Assembly (NCBI GenBank): GCA_964638775.1
Contig: CAZWZH010000022.1
Location: 1-50,954 of the forward strand
Reading direction: 5' to 3'
DNA length: 50,954 nt
Source: Azophilus sp964638775
GTDB taxonomy: Bacteria; Pseudomonadota; Gammaproteobacteria; Pseudomonadales; Azotimanducaceae
The position numbers and the translations under genes are program-made. The notes below the pieces were generated by a model. The model did no database searches. It had not been told where the DNA came from and was given only the letters and a program-made list of their open reading frames with translations. This document shows, in pieces, positions 1 through 8,958 of the stretch. Numbering within the stretch: position 1 is the first letter of the stretch; every line of letters starts with the position of its first letter.

Positions 1-258
1 CCCCCGGAGAGCGTGGCGCCACTGGCCGTCTACCTGGCCAGCGATGCCTCCGACTGGGTATCCGGGCAGATCATCTTCCTGGGCGGCGATTCCCTGGCGC
101 TGGTTCGCCACCCCATGGAAGACCGTTTCGCCTTCCGCCCCGAGGGATGGGATGTCGAAAGCATCGAGCGGCACTTCCGCCACGCGTTCGAGACGGCGAT
201 GGAGTGGCCGAGCATGACCGCGGGGCCGTACCGCTGGTTTGACGGCATCGGCTCTTAG
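1..258 (+). CDS. SDR family oxidoreductase, C-terminal part
   Basis: The reading frame is open from base 1, so the gene begins upstream of the window and only its last 85 codons are present. The visible part reads PESVAPLAVYLASDASDWVS and then GQIIFLGGD, which is the C-terminal beta strand and cofactor-cleft region of classical short-chain dehydrogenases. The Rossmann motif and the Tyr-Lys pair lie outside the window. A tail of about 55 residues follows the usual end of the fold, as in SDRs related to multifunctional-enzyme hydroxyacyl-CoA dehydrogenases. The substrate cannot be read from this fragment. Confidence 0.85.
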   Translation, partial: PPESVAPLAVYLASDASDWVSGQIIFLGGDSLALVRHPMEDRFAFRPEGWDVESIERHFRHAFETAMEWPSMTAGPYRWFDGIGS

Positions 259-417
259 CGTCCACGCCGCCATACAGCAGCGAGCCCGTTACGACGGTAA
301 GGCCATGTCCGGTGGATGTGGGGCCTATGGCCGCGCCACCCCGATTCGGATACCTTTTGTAGGCAACAGCATTGCAGCAGCAGTTTTTTGGGGCAACAAC
401 CGCAACGGGAGCAACAG

Positions 418-858
418 ATGGACCGGCAGGAAGTACGCAGTCTTTGGCAGAACATCCAGCGGCACATTCAGCAATACAAGGACGACCCGGTTGCCGCGCA
501 TGAGCACAATCCCTATGGCAAGGTGGTGCCGGCGCTTCTGCTAACCGCCACGGGCAGGCACACCGGCGAGCAGCGCTCGCTGCCGCTCATCTACAAGAAA
601 ATCGGGGATTCCTTCGTCATCGTCGGTTCGAAAGCCGGCATGGACCAGCACCCCGCCTGGTATGAGAATCTGCTCGCCAATCCGGATTGCCACATTCAGG
701 TAGCCAAAGAACACTATGACGTGCGCGCGCGAACTACCACCGGCGCCGAGCGAGAAGACCTCTGGACGCAGATGGTGGAGGTGCTACCCCAGTACGAGGA
801 ATATCAATCCCGCACGAAGCGGCAGATTCCGGTCGTGGCGCTCGACCCCCGGGCCTGA
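418..858 (+). CDS. DUF385/F420-type (deazaflavin) nitroreductase family protein
   Basis: A 146-residue protein of the split beta-barrel nitroreductase/DUF385 type. Recognisable parts are HNPYGKVVPALLLTATGRHT, where the phosphate-binding TxGRxTG-like turn lies, then SLPLIYKKIGDSFVIVGSKA, then the WYENLLANPD stretch typical of the family. Actinobacterial members bind F420 or related cofactors and reduce quinones, nitro compounds or enones; that function is inferred here. The ATG at 418 is chosen because GGGAG lies just upstream. The frame is open back to 316, but that stretch does not resemble the family. Two LLM-type oxidoreductases nearby could use the same cofactor. Confidence 0.85.
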   Translation: MDRQEVRSLWQNIQRHIQQYKDDPVAAHEHNPYGKVVPALLLTATGRHTGEQRSLPLIYKKIGDSFVIVGSKAGMDQHPAWYENLLANPDCHIQVAKEHYDVRARTTTGAEREDLWTQMVEVLPQYEEYQSRTKRQIPVVALDPRA

Positions 859-912
859 CCGCCGCCTCGCCACGTCGCGGCGGGCGTTGAGCGCCGGCGC
901 CGGAATACGCGA

Positions 913-1680
913 TCAGCGCACTGCCACGCCCGCCACCGCGAGCGCTGCGGCAGCGTCACTCAAGGCGGCCAGAAAACGCTCTGCGGTGTTAGGCTGCGTG
1001 CGGATGTCGCCGAGCACGATGTTGTAGCGGTGTGCGGTGTCGTGGTGTGGTAACCGGCTCATGGTATCGAGCCAGTCGCGAACCCTGGGGAACTCCGCGA
1101 AGTCGAACAGGTTGGCCCAGGTCAACTGGGCCACCTCTTCGTAACAGGCGATGTCGGCGATGGTCGGACGCTCCGCGCACAGGTAGGCCGTGCCGCCGCG
1201 AAAGTACCCCAGCTCGATGAAGCTCAGGATCTGTCGCACCGCCGCCTGGCCACGCGCCAGCTTGTCCGGATGGGTCGCGCGCTCCGCGAGCGCCTGTTTG
1301 CCCCGTGCCTTCAGGAAGTCCACGAAGGTCACCATCACGTGGGGCGCCATCAGTTCCATCGTGATGTGCCGGGTGCGGTTGTGGTGAAAGTGCAGGTACT
1401 GATTGATGTACGCGCGGACCTCCAGGTCTCGTGGATAAAGGTCCTCCCAGCCGTGCTTGTCGCACAGGTAACACAGGATCGCCGGCATCTCGTACAGGAC
1501 GAAGCCGCCGTCCTCGATGGTCGGCACCTGGCCGGTGGGATTGAGCGCCGCGAGCGAGCCCTCGGGACCGAATCCATCAATTGGGGTGTCCTTGAGGACG
1601 AACGGCAGTTCCTTGATCAGGCAAGTCCACCAGACCGCCCTGGAGGGCTGGCTGGCCCCCGCGCCATGAAGCGTCAACAC
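913..1680 (-). CDS. Glutathione S-transferase family protein
   Basis: A 255-residue protein with a two-domain GST layout. The N-terminal thioredoxin-like half (about 1-80) starts MLTLHGAGASQPSRAVWWTC and carries the cis-proline segment GQVPTIEDGGFVLYEMPAIL, in which the VPTIED/E(S,M) pair normally contacts glutathione. A helical C-terminal domain (about 90-235) includes RPTIADIACYEEVAQL, the conserved N-capping box of GSTs. Theta-class-like GSTs use a Ser or Cys near residue 10, and S10/S13 are available. It is likely a detoxification or ring-processing step for electrophilic intermediates in the surrounding catabolic genes. The substrate is unknown. Confidence 0.85.
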   Translation of the reverse strand: MLTLHGAGASQPSRAVWWTCLIKELPFVLKDTPIDGFGPEGSLAALNPTGQVPTIEDGGFVLYEMPAILCYLCDKHGWEDLYPRDLEVRAYINQYLHFHHNRTRHITMELMAPHVMVTFVDFLKARGKQALAERATHPDKLARGQAAVRQILSFIELGYFRGGTAYLCAERPTIADIACYEEVAQLTWANLFDFAEFPRVRDWLDTMSRLPHHDTAHRYNIVLGDIRTQPNTAERFLAALSDAAAALAVAGVAVR

Positions 1681-1710
1681 GACCGGCCCGTCCGTGCCTG
1701 TCGGTTGCGG

Positions 1711-3030
1711 CTAGTCACCCCTGTTGGCGAGAAACAGCGGAATGATGTCGCCGGAGGTCACCACCCGTCTTTCCCCGGCGGCCAGCGGCGCCGCGCCGCC
1801 CAGGGCGACGGCGGATGTGTCCACGCCTTCGGCCCGCGCCCGCAGCGCACCTACCGTGCAGTTGTCGCGGCCACCGAGCACCGTAAACGGATCGTAGTGA
1901 TACCACCGCATCACGTTGCCGTGGCTGATGGCGTCGATCTCATCGTCCGGAACGCCGCCGGGAACGGTCTGGATACTGCGCCAGATACCCTCGGGATAGT
2001 CCGGCCACAGGCAGTCGGAGTGCGGGTAGTCGACTTCCAGGGCGATGTTGTCCAGGCCGATCGCGTGGCGGTTGGCGAGGCCGAAATCGTCTTCGATGAA
2101 ACAGGTGAGGATGTGTTCGCGAAAGATGTCGCTCGGCTTCTTGTCGCCGTAATCCTTGTAGGTCCAGTCCCGATGGTGGCGATGGGTGAAATCCGCCCGC
2201 TCCAGGAGGTAGGGCACCCAGCCGATGCCGCCTTCCGACAGGGCCATCTTGAGGTTCGGGTAACGGGTGAAGGCCTCCAGCGTCATCCAGTCCGCCGCGG
2301 AGTTGGCAATCGAAATGGGCATGCCGGTAATCCAGGCCTCGATGGGCGATTCCAGCGAGGGATGCGGAGGTGCGTAGCCCGTACCGATGTGGCAGTTGAG
2401 CATCACCCCCTCGTCGTTGCAGAGTGCCCACAACGGCTCCCAGGCCTCGTTGTGAATGCTCGGCAGGCCCTTGATGGCCGGGTTGTCCGGGAAGGTGACC
2501 GCCCGGCAGCCCTTGTCCACCACTCGGCGGATCTCCGCCACCGTGGCGTCAACATCCCACAGCGGCAGGTTCGCCATCGGCACGAAGCGCCCGGGGTGGG
2601 CGCCGCACCACTCGTCGATGTGCCAGTCGTTGTAGGCCTGCACGATGCGCAGCGCATTGGCGGGGTCCTTCTGCGCCCGCCGCACGAACAGGTCGCCGGC
2701 AAAGCCGATGAAGGTGCCGAAGCACATGGAGCCGAGCACCCCGTTCACGTTCATGTCGTCGATGCGCGCATCCACATCCCAGGACGCCCGGCGCATCTGG
2801 TCGAAACGGGTGGGTTCCATGCCCCACTGGTGGCGCGGCCTGCCCACCACGGAGTTCAGGCCGATGCTGTTGACGGTGATGTCGTCCCAGACCCACACCT
2901 CGGCGTTGCCGAGGTCGACCACGTGCGGTGCGCTATCCCGCTCCGCCGCAGTGAGGTGGTGCTTGAACATGTCCGGCGGTTCGATGAGGTGGTCGTCGAC
3001 ACTCGCGATTACCAGGTCTTCCATCCGCAT
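1711..3030 (-). CDS. Amidohydrolase-2 family metal-dependent hydrolase
   Basis: A 439-residue TIM-barrel protein of the ACMSD/LigW-like amidohydrolase group (Pfam Amidohydro_2). The N-terminal metal site is the D-x-H form, visible as SVDDHLIEPPD. A second metal-site histidine is in MLNCHIGTG, and the C-terminal catalytic aspartate is probably in ALEVDYPHSD, the usual conserved end of the family. Family members decarboxylate or hydrolyse carboxylated and carbonyl compounds. The ATG at 3030 is preferred because AAGGGGAAAA lies just upstream; the frame is open to 3072. It is in the same orientation as the downstream GST and the upstream P450, so the three may form one unit. Confidence 0.88.
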   Translation of the reverse strand: MRMEDLVIASVDDHLIEPPDMFKHHLTAAERDSAPHVVDLGNAEVWVWDDITVNSIGLNSVVGRPRHQWGMEPTRFDQMRRASWDVDARIDDMNVNGVLGSMCFGTFIGFAGDLFVRRAQKDPANALRIVQAYNDWHIDEWCGAHPGRFVPMANLPLWDVDATVAEIRRVVDKGCRAVTFPDNPAIKGLPSIHNEAWEPLWALCNDEGVMLNCHIGTGYAPPHPSLESPIEAWITGMPISIANSAADWMTLEAFTRYPNLKMALSEGGIGWVPYLLERADFTHRHHRDWTYKDYGDKKPSDIFREHILTCFIEDDFGLANRHAIGLDNIALEVDYPHSDCLWPDYPEGIWRSIQTVPGGVPDDEIDAISHGNVMRWYHYDPFTVLGGRDNCTVGALRARAEGVDTSAVALGGAAPLAAGERRVVTSGDIIPLFLANRGD

Positions 3031-3155
3031 ATCTGTTTTCCCCTTACTTTTTGCATGTCCGGCCAAGACCATCGGCTACTTGGGATTGCCAATGCCACGG
3101 CACAAGAAAAACTGTCGTTCGTCTGTTGCGGGCGAGCGCGGCCGGCGCCGAGCGC

Positions 3156-4394
3156 CTATACCGCCTTGGAAGCATCCCACGAAAGCGGCAACCGCCGCGG
3201 GCTCAACAGCCCGTCGGTAAAATACGTCACCTGCTCGCCGGGCGTCACCCGGAACGGCGGAATGCGCCGCAGCCACTCCTCCATGGCGACCCGGAGTTCC
3301 CGGCGCGCAAGGTACGACCCCGCGCACCGGTGCGGGCCCCCGCCGAACGCCATGTGCGGATTGACCTTGCGTTCGAGATCGGTATCGAATGGGCACTCGT
3401 GACGCGCCTCGTCCCAGCTCGCAATCGGCGTCTTGACGATTATTCGGTCACCGGCCTTCATTTTCACGCCGTGGAAGTCGTAGTCGCGGCTGAGTACGCG
3501 AGACATGTCGATCCAGGTGTGAATGCGCAACAGTTCTTCGAGCGCCAGGGTGATGCGCCCGGGCTCTTCCCGCAGCCGCTGCTGCTCTACCGGATTTTCC
3601 GCCAGCCATCGGAATACATGGCCCAGGCCGCCGTTCACCGTGTCGAGCCCGGCGATGTACATGAGAAAGCAGTAATCCTCGATGGTCTCGTCGCTGATCC
3701 TCTCGCCGTCGACCTCCGCATCGATCAGGTCGCTCACCAGGTCGTCGCCGGGATTCCTGCGCTTTTCCGCGATGAGTTCTTTCAGGTAGGCCGCGATCTC
3801 CTTTCCTACCTGCTGTTTCTCCTCATCGGTGCCGTCGTGGAAGAATTTCTCCTCCCAGTAGAGGAACTGTTCCTTCATTTCGATGGGCAGGCCCATGATG
3901 CCCATGAAGATGACGCCCGGAAACACGCGCGAGAACGCATGCATGAAATCCACCTGGCCCTGCCCGGCAAAGGCATCGATGAGTTCATTGGCCACACCCC
4001 GGATGTAGTCTTCCCGGGCATCGATGGATTTGGGCCCAAAAACCGCTGCAATAAGCTGCCGGTGTCCTGTGTGTTCGGGAGGGTCCAGCATCAGCGGAAC
4101 CAGTCGGCGCGGCCAGTGCGCGTTGTCACTGGCGTAGCGGATGGTGGTGGTGAACGGGTCGGGGCGCTGCAACACTTCCCGGCAGTAGGCTGCCGTGGTC
4201 ACCACCCAGGCGCCATTGTTGCTGCGGTAATCGTTGGGCGTGTAGAAGATGGGCCGCCGGTCCCTGGCAAGAGCCCGGTAGACCGCGTAGGGATCCGTTT
4301 CGAATTCCGGGAAATCGGTCTCCTCCCATTGGAAAACCAGCTCTTCCGGGATGTGGTCCGGTATCTTGCGGATATCGCTCGCGGTCTCGGCCAT
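3156..4394 (-). CDS. Cytochrome P450
   Basis: A complete 412-residue bacterial class I P450. The I-helix oxygen-activation motif is AGLDT (248-252), the K-helix ExxR is E287-R290 in EELLRIHT, and the heme-thiolate loop is FGGGPHRCAG with cysteine 357 as the iron ligand. No membrane anchor is present, so it should be a soluble monooxygenase needing a ferredoxin. The start at 4394 follows GGAGAAGG; the frame is open further upstream but without a signal. The usual ANRDP segment before the heme loop is altered to ASWDE. It is divergent from the LLM oxidoreductase at 4501. The substrate is probably a hydrophobic compound, by context. Confidence 0.95.
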   Translation of the reverse strand: MAETASDIRKIPDHIPEELVFQWEETDFPEFETDPYAVYRALARDRRPIFYTPNDYRSNNGAWVVTTAAYCREVLQRPDPFTTTIRYASDNAHWPRRLVPLMLDPPEHTGHRQLIAAVFGPKSIDAREDYIRGVANELIDAFAGQGQVDFMHAFSRVFPGVIFMGIMGLPIEMKEQFLYWEEKFFHDGTDEEKQQVGKEIAAYLKELIAEKRRNPGDDLVSDLIDAEVDGERISDETIEDYCFLMYIAGLDTVNGGLGHVFRWLAENPVEQQRLREEPGRITLALEELLRIHTWIDMSRVLSRDYDFHGVKMKAGDRIIVKTPIASWDEARHECPFDTDLERKVNPHMAFGGGPHRCAGSYLARRELRVAMEEWLRRIPPFRVTPGEQVTYFTDGLLSPRRLPLSWDASKAV

Positions 4395-4500
4395 GCCCTT
4401 CTCCGTACGTGTCGAAAACGCCCGTCGAAGCCCGATTGTGAATCCAATGCCCTTGGTGTACAACCTATTTAGATCATTTGCTTGAATGGGAAGGGACGCC

Positions 4501-5409
4501 GTGCCGCTACCGCTCAAGGTGGGCCTGAACATCGTGTGGCCGAAGCCGGAACTGGTGATTGAATTCGCACAGTTGGCCGAGTCGCTCGGCTTCGAGTCGG
4601 TCTGGTCGGGGGAGCACGTGTGCCTGCCGGCCCGGGCCGACTGGTGGGAAGACTATCCGGCCGCACGAATCGCCCGGGCCGCGGGAGAGCCATTCGACGA
4701 GGACAGCGTGGTGTTCAAGCCGGGCTCCGTATTCCTCGACCCGATGACCGTGCTGGCGCACATCGCCGGCGCCACATCCAGCATACGCCTGGGCATAGGC
4801 ATCTATCTGCTCGTGCTGCGCAACCCGATCCTCGTGGGACGCACCATCGCCTCACTGGACGTGCTGTCCGGCGGCCGGCTCGACATCGCGGTGGGAATCG
4901 GCTGGACGCCGGACGAGTACAGCTTCACCAACAATGCCTGGGAAACACGGGGCCGGCGCACCAACGAGATGATTAAATGCCTGCGCACGCTTTTCGAGGA
5001 GGACGAGCCCGAATTCCACGGGGAGTTTTTCGACTTTCCCAGGATCGGCTTTCAGCCGAAGCCCGTGCAGCAGCCGCGGCTGCCCATTCATATCGGCGGC
5101 AACAGCCGGGCGGCAGCCCGCCGGGCCGCCACCCTCGGGGATGGCTGGTACGGCTCCGGCGGGCGCAATATCGACGACATCGTGCGCGAGGAGCTGAAAA
5201 AGGCGGGCCGCGAGCACGATGAGTCTTTTCAGTTTTCCGCCATCACGCTGGAGGGGCCGCTGACCCGGAAAGATCTTGACCGGATGGCCCGCGACGGCCT
5301 GCACCGGGTGGTGGTAACCCCGTGGCCGAACACCAAAGTCGGCGAGGTGGGACAGGAAGGACTGGGCCAACTCGAAGCCTACGCCAGGGACATCGGGTTG
5401 ACGGGATAA
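4501..5409 (+). CDS. LLM class (luciferase-like) F420/flavin-dependent oxidoreductase
   Basis: A 302-residue luciferase-like TIM-barrel oxidoreductase. Its opening KVGLNIVWPKPELVIEFAQL, the SLGFESVWSGEHV segment and LDVLSGGRLDIAVGIGW are hallmarks of the F420-dependent LLM subgroup. A C-terminal PRLPIHIGGNSRAAARRAA loop forms part of the cofactor site. Its GTG start (4501) is placed 4 to 5 bases after GGGAAGGGA; an in-frame ATG at 4486 overlaps that signal and is less likely. Members oxidise or reduce alcohols, aldehydes and unsaturated compounds. It leads a plus-strand cluster with the SDR at 5443 and a second LLM protein at 6361. Whether it uses F420 or FMN cannot be settled from sequence alone. 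Confidence 0.9.
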   Translation: MPLPLKVGLNIVWPKPELVIEFAQLAESLGFESVWSGEHVCLPARADWWEDYPAARIARAAGEPFDEDSVVFKPGSVFLDPMTVLAHIAGATSSIRLGIGIYLLVLRNPILVGRTIASLDVLSGGRLDIAVGIGWTPDEYSFTNNAWETRGRRTNEMIKCLRTLFEEDEPEFHGEFFDFPRIGFQPKPVQQPRLPIHIGGNSRAAARRAATLGDGWYGSGGRNIDDIVREELKKAGREHDESFQFSAITLEGPLTRKDLDRMARDGLHRVVVTPWPNTKVGEVGQEGLGQLEAYARDIGLTG

Positions 5410-5442
5410 CCGAAAGCACACCAACAGGGAACGAGGAACCTC

Positions 5443-6276
5443 ATGTCACTATTCGACCTTTCCGGAAAGATCGCGGTGGTTACCGGCGCCACCAAGGGCA
5501 TCGGCCGCGGCGTGATCGAGCGCCTCGCCGAACACGGCGCCCGGGTGGTGGTCTCGAGCCGCGACCAGGCGGGGTGCGATGCCGTGGCGGCGGAGTTGAA
5601 CGAGCGGTACGGCGGCGGCGAGGCGATCGCCTGCGGCATTGCGTGCGATATCGACAGCCTGGAGCAGATCGACAACCTCGCAGCCGCTTCCGCGGAGCGC
5701 TGGGACGGCATCGACATCCTGGTGGGCAATGCCGCCATCCTGCCCTACATGGGACAATCCGCGGACACGCCGCCTGAGCTGTTCGACCGCATTCTCACCA
5801 GCAACCAGCACCACAACTTTCGCCTGTGCCAGGCGGTGCGCAACAGCATGGTCCAGCGCGGCGGCGGACGCATCGTGCTGATCGGCTCGGCGTCGGGGCA
5901 CATGCCCTCCCCCACCGTAATGGCCTATGCCGTGGCCAAGGCGGGGCTCGCCCACATGGCGCGATGCCTGGCCGATGAGTTCGTTGCCGACGGCATCACG
6001 GTGAACTGCGTGGCGCCCGGCCTGATCCGCAGTTTCTCCTCCAGGCTGTTGTGGGAGGACGAGGCCGTGCTCGGCGCAGTCACTGCAGCCATTCCAATGG
6101 GCCGCATCGGTGAGCCGGACGACATAGCCGGCGCCGTGATTTACCTGGCCTCCGCGGCAGGCGGCTTCGTCTCCGGCGTGACCATTCCGGTGGACGGCGG
6201 CCGTACCGCCCTGTCGCCGCCGAACCTGGGGCCTTCGGTCACCGACAAGACCATGGAAGGGTCCACGTTCAACTGA
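5443..6276 (+). CDS. SDR family oxidoreductase
   Basis: A 277-residue classical short-chain dehydrogenase. The nucleotide motif TGATKGIG is at 14-21, the NAA motif at 96-98, and the catalytic residues are S149/S151, Y162 and K166 in AYAVAKAG. The residue after beta-2 is an Arg in SSRDQ, which favours NADP(H). A C-terminal tail of about 25 residues follows the usual end VTIPVDGG. The start ATG follows GAGGAA. It lies 33 bases after the LLM gene and ahead of a second LLM gene, so the three are probably co-transcribed. A role in interconverting an alcohol and ketone of the same substrate is inferred. Confidence 0.93.
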   Translation: MSLFDLSGKIAVVTGATKGIGRGVIERLAEHGARVVVSSRDQAGCDAVAAELNERYGGGEAIACGIACDIDSLEQIDNLAAASAERWDGIDILVGNAAILPYMGQSADTPPELFDRILTSNQHHNFRLCQAVRNSMVQRGGGRIVLIGSASGHMPSPTVMAYAVAKAGLAHMARCLADEFVADGITVNCVAPGLIRSFSSRLLWEDEAVLGAVTAAIPMGRIGEPDDIAGAVIYLASAAGGFVSGVTIPVDGGRTALSPPNLGPSVTDKTMEGSTFN

Positions 6277-6360
6277 CTACCTGTCGGCACAGCCAACACC
6301 TCCGAGGACCTCACTGCTCATGAACGAGCTTGGCGGGGCAAGCGAGAAGGGAAACGCGCC

Positions 6361-7212
6361 ATGAAGATCGGCCTGAACATCATCTCCATGAAAGCGAGCG
6401 AACTGGCGGCGGGGGCAGTGCTCGCCGAGGAGCTCGGCTACGATTCCCTTTGGATGGGGGAGCACGTCCTGCTGCCTTACGGCACCGACTATCCCGCCAA
6501 GCCCCAGCCTTACGGTCCCCAGGAACTGCTGGACGTGTTCGTGCTGCTCGGTCACCTGGCCGGGCGCACGTCGCGCATCCGCCTGGCCACCGGCATCGTG
6601 ATGCTGCCGCTGCGCGCGCCGGTGCTGGCGGCGCGGCAGATCCTTGGGGTTGACCTGCTCTCCGGCGGGCGCTTCGACCTCGGCGTCGGCCTCGGTTGGC
6701 ACCCCGAGGAGTACGCCGCTTCCGGAACCGAAATGCGCACCCGCGGCAAGCGCCTCGATGAAATGCTCGTGCTCATCAACGAGCTCTTTCAGCCGGGAGA
6801 CACCGAGTTCCGGGGCGAGTTCTACTCCGTACCCAAAACACCCTTCGACCCCAAACCGGTGCAGAAGCCCAGGCCGCCCTTCCTGGTCGGGGGACGTTCC
6901 GAGGCGGCCCTGCGCCGCGCAGCCCGTTGGGACGGCTGGTACGGAGTGTGCGCCTCGCCGCAGGATGCCGCCGACTGCATGGGGCGCATCAATGAATATC
7001 GGGCCGAGTACGGCCGCGAGCGGGAACCCTTCGAGACCGTCCTCGCGTTCTACCAGGGCGGGCCCGGCGGTGACGCACCCCCGCGCGCCATCATCGAGGA
7101 GTTTGCCGCGCTGGGTATCGAGCGATTCGTGGTCACGCCCTGGGGATTCGACTACGACAACGCCCTGCCGCGCATCGCCGAATACGCTCGCGAAGTCGGT
7201 CTTGTCAGCTAG
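6361..7212 (+). CDS. LLM class F420/flavin-dependent oxidoreductase
   Basis: A 283-residue luciferase-like barrel protein, paralogous to the product of the gene starting at 4501. It opens MKIGLNIISMKASELAAGAV, followed by LGYDSLWMGEHVLLPYGTDY, with a central LLSGGRFDLGVGLGWHPEEY and a C-terminal PPFLVGGRSEAALRRAARW. These match the F420-dependent LLM group. GAAGGGAAA lies before the ATG. The gene ends the plus-strand LLM-SDR-LLM set; the region after it has no gene until the convergent MFS gene ends at 7496. Probable role is hydride transfer on an intermediate of the local pathway; the substrate is not identifiable. Confidence 0.9.
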   Translation: MKIGLNIISMKASELAAGAVLAEELGYDSLWMGEHVLLPYGTDYPAKPQPYGPQELLDVFVLLGHLAGRTSRIRLATGIVMLPLRAPVLAARQILGVDLLSGGRFDLGVGLGWHPEEYAASGTEMRTRGKRLDEMLVLINELFQPGDTEFRGEFYSVPKTPFDPKPVQKPRPPFLVGGRSEAALRRAARWDGWYGVCASPQDAADCMGRINEYRAEYGREREPFETVLAFYQGGPGGDAPPRAIIEEFAALGIERFVVTPWGFDYDNALPRIAEYAREVGLVS

Positions 7213-7274
7213 GAGTTTCCATCCCGGTCCGCCGGGACGCTAACGTGGAAGAATCAACGCCGGATTTCGGGAAA

Positions 7275-7383
7275 GAGTTCGCATGCGGGGCTTCCCTTTC
7301 GGCGCGTTAAGCTCGTTGGACAGCCTGGCGTACGGCAGGATGATGTGGCCGTGCGCCGAAAGGGAAGCCCCGCATGGGAACTC
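7275..7383. repeat. 109-bp palindromic repeat, copy 1
   Basis: Two 31-base arms (7275-7305 and 7353-7383) are inverted copies of each other with one mismatch and enclose a 47-base centre. A second copy of exactly the same length lies at 22176-22284. The two centres share their edges (GTTAAGCTCG at the left, ATGTGGCCGT or a near match at the right) but differ inside. Arm differences between copies are compensated on the other arm. It lies in the 283-base gap between the convergent LLM and MFS genes. The rest of that gap has only a short GC hairpin (TCCCGG/CCGGGA near 7223) without a T-run. Confidence 0.85.
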
Positions 7384-7495
7384 GCTGTACGGTATCGGCG
7401 GTTATTCCATGCCACCAAGCAAGTTCCTCTTGGCGTGCCGGATGACCGTACCGCATACCCACTCGATGCCGAAATTACCGATATCGGGCTTGCAC

Positions 7496-8863
7496 CTACC
7501 CGGCAGCCGCTTCTTCACGGGCGTCAAGCCTAGCCCGTACGCGCGCATGGGCTTCTTCGGTCAGGTCGAAGCGGAACAGGAACACCAGCGCACCCGTGGT
7601 GAGCATCACGGCAGGCAGCACCGTATAAAGCACCCGGATGGTCGTCAGCGTCCCCTCCGACTGCTCCACGTTCGGCTCGAAACCCGCCCACTGCAGCAGG
7701 ATGCCCGTCAGCATCGCCACCACGCCGGCCGCTCCCTTGCGGACGAAATTCCAGATGGCGAAATACGAGCCCTCCTTGCGCTCTCCCGTCTCGAACTCGT
7801 CGCAGTCCACCACGTCGGCCTGAACGGAAGGCCCGACCACGGTGCCGATACCGGTGCCGATACCCGTAGCCATGGTCACGGTGAGCAGGTACACCAGCTC
7901 CCCGGGGCCCGCGAAAAATTTCCCCACATACGCCCCGGCGCTGAACAGCATGGCGACGAACCACACGTATTTCTTGCCGAACCGGCGCGACAGCCAGACC
8001 GCGGCGGGGATGATGAGAATGGTCGGCACGAAGTGGGAGAGCAGCAGCAGCGAGTAGGCGCTTTCCTCGTGCATGATGTACTGCATGAAGTAAGGCGCCA
8101 GAATCCCCAGGCTCGCGGTGCCGATGTTCTCGATCAGGAACACCAGGATGAGCAGCCGGGCATAGCGGTTGACGATTACGTCCTTCAATGCCTTGAGCGG
8201 GTTGTGCGCGCCCCGGCCCACATGATCGAGCCGCTCCCGGACCCGTGCCGTGCCGACCAGGATGAGCAGCCCGGCCCCGCCGCCCGCCAACGCCGAAATG
8301 ACCAGGGCCGTGGCACGGCGGTCCTCGCTCACAGTCAACAGGTGCAGGGCGCCGACACAGACCAGGAACCCGACATACCAGGCGAACTGGCGATAGGCGA
8401 ACACCCGGGTGCGCTCGTGATGCGCCATGCTCAGTTCCGCCCCCAGGGCGGAGTGCGGGACGAACCAGATGGTGATCGCGGTCTCGTAGAGCAGGATGGC
8501 CACGGTGGTCCATGCGATCAGCAACATGCCGTCAAGCAACGTGGGCGGGTTCCACAGCAGGAAGGGCACGACCGCGAGGGGCAGCGCGGACGCGTACAGC
8601 CAGGGCCGGCGCCGGCCGAGGCGGCTCTCCGTCCGGTCCGAAAGAAAACCGGCCATGGGGTCCGAAACGGCGTCCCAGATACGCGCGGCCCCGAAAATCA
8701 GCCCCATGGCGGCCGGGGCGATAAAGAGCACGTCGGTGGCGTACTTGAAGAAATACAGGTTCAGCAGGTAAGCGATCAACGAGACCCCGACGGTGGGGTA
8801 CGCGTACGCCAACATGCTGCCGATGCCGACGGCCCCAACACGCATCGAAGGGGGGTTGTTCAT
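7496..8863 (-). CDS. MFS transporter, GPH (glycoside-pentoside-hexuronide:cation symporter) type
   Basis: A 455-residue inner-membrane protein with about 12 hydrophobic segments. The family-defining stretch after helix 2 is visible: DAVSDPMAGFLSDRTESRLG, followed by RRRPWL, as in MelB and related symporters. A second signature precedes the central loop, and a charged C-terminal tail (RFDLTEEAHARVRARL) is cytoplasmic. AGGAG lies just before the ATG. GPH members import sugars or glycosides with Na+ or H+, but members found within lipid or steroid catabolic loci have no defined substrate. It is divergent from the TonB receptor at 9026, so the two may act as outer- and inner-membrane uptake steps. 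Confidence 0.92.
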   Translation of the reverse strand: MNNPPSMRVGAVGIGSMLAYAYPTVGVSLIAYLLNLYFFKYATDVLFIAPAAMGLIFGAARIWDAVSDPMAGFLSDRTESRLGRRRPWLYASALPLAVVPFLLWNPPTLLDGMLLIAWTTVAILLYETAITIWFVPHSALGAELSMAHHERTRVFAYRQFAWYVGFLVCVGALHLLTVSEDRRATALVISALAGGGAGLLILVGTARVRERLDHVGRGAHNPLKALKDVIVNRYARLLILVFLIENIGTASLGILAPYFMQYIMHEESAYSLLLLSHFVPTILIIPAAVWLSRRFGKKYVWFVAMLFSAGAYVGKFFAGPGELVYLLTVTMATGIGTGIGTVVGPSVQADVVDCDEFETGERKEGSYFAIWNFVRKGAAGVVAMLTGILLQWAGFEPNVEQSEGTLTTIRVLYTVLPAVMLTTGALVFLFRFDLTEEAHARVRARLDAREEAAAG

Positions 8864-8958
8864 GGAACTCCTGCGGCCATGCCCGGGTACTCCGGTCCGG
8901 CCTTCGCCCTCCCCTGGCGAACCGTGGCTCGGAGCCTGAAACCGGCGACCAATGCGAA

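Noticed and set aside
1270..3402. 710-residue open frame on the plus strand opposite GST and amidohydrolase
   Set aside because: It is antisense to two well-recognised genes, has no family motif and arises from high GC with few stop codons.
4468..4478. TTTAGATCATT here and TTTAAATCATT at 13812-13822 as a shared operator
   Set aside because: An 11-base AT-rich match in AT-rich promoter regions is easily due to chance and has no symmetry.
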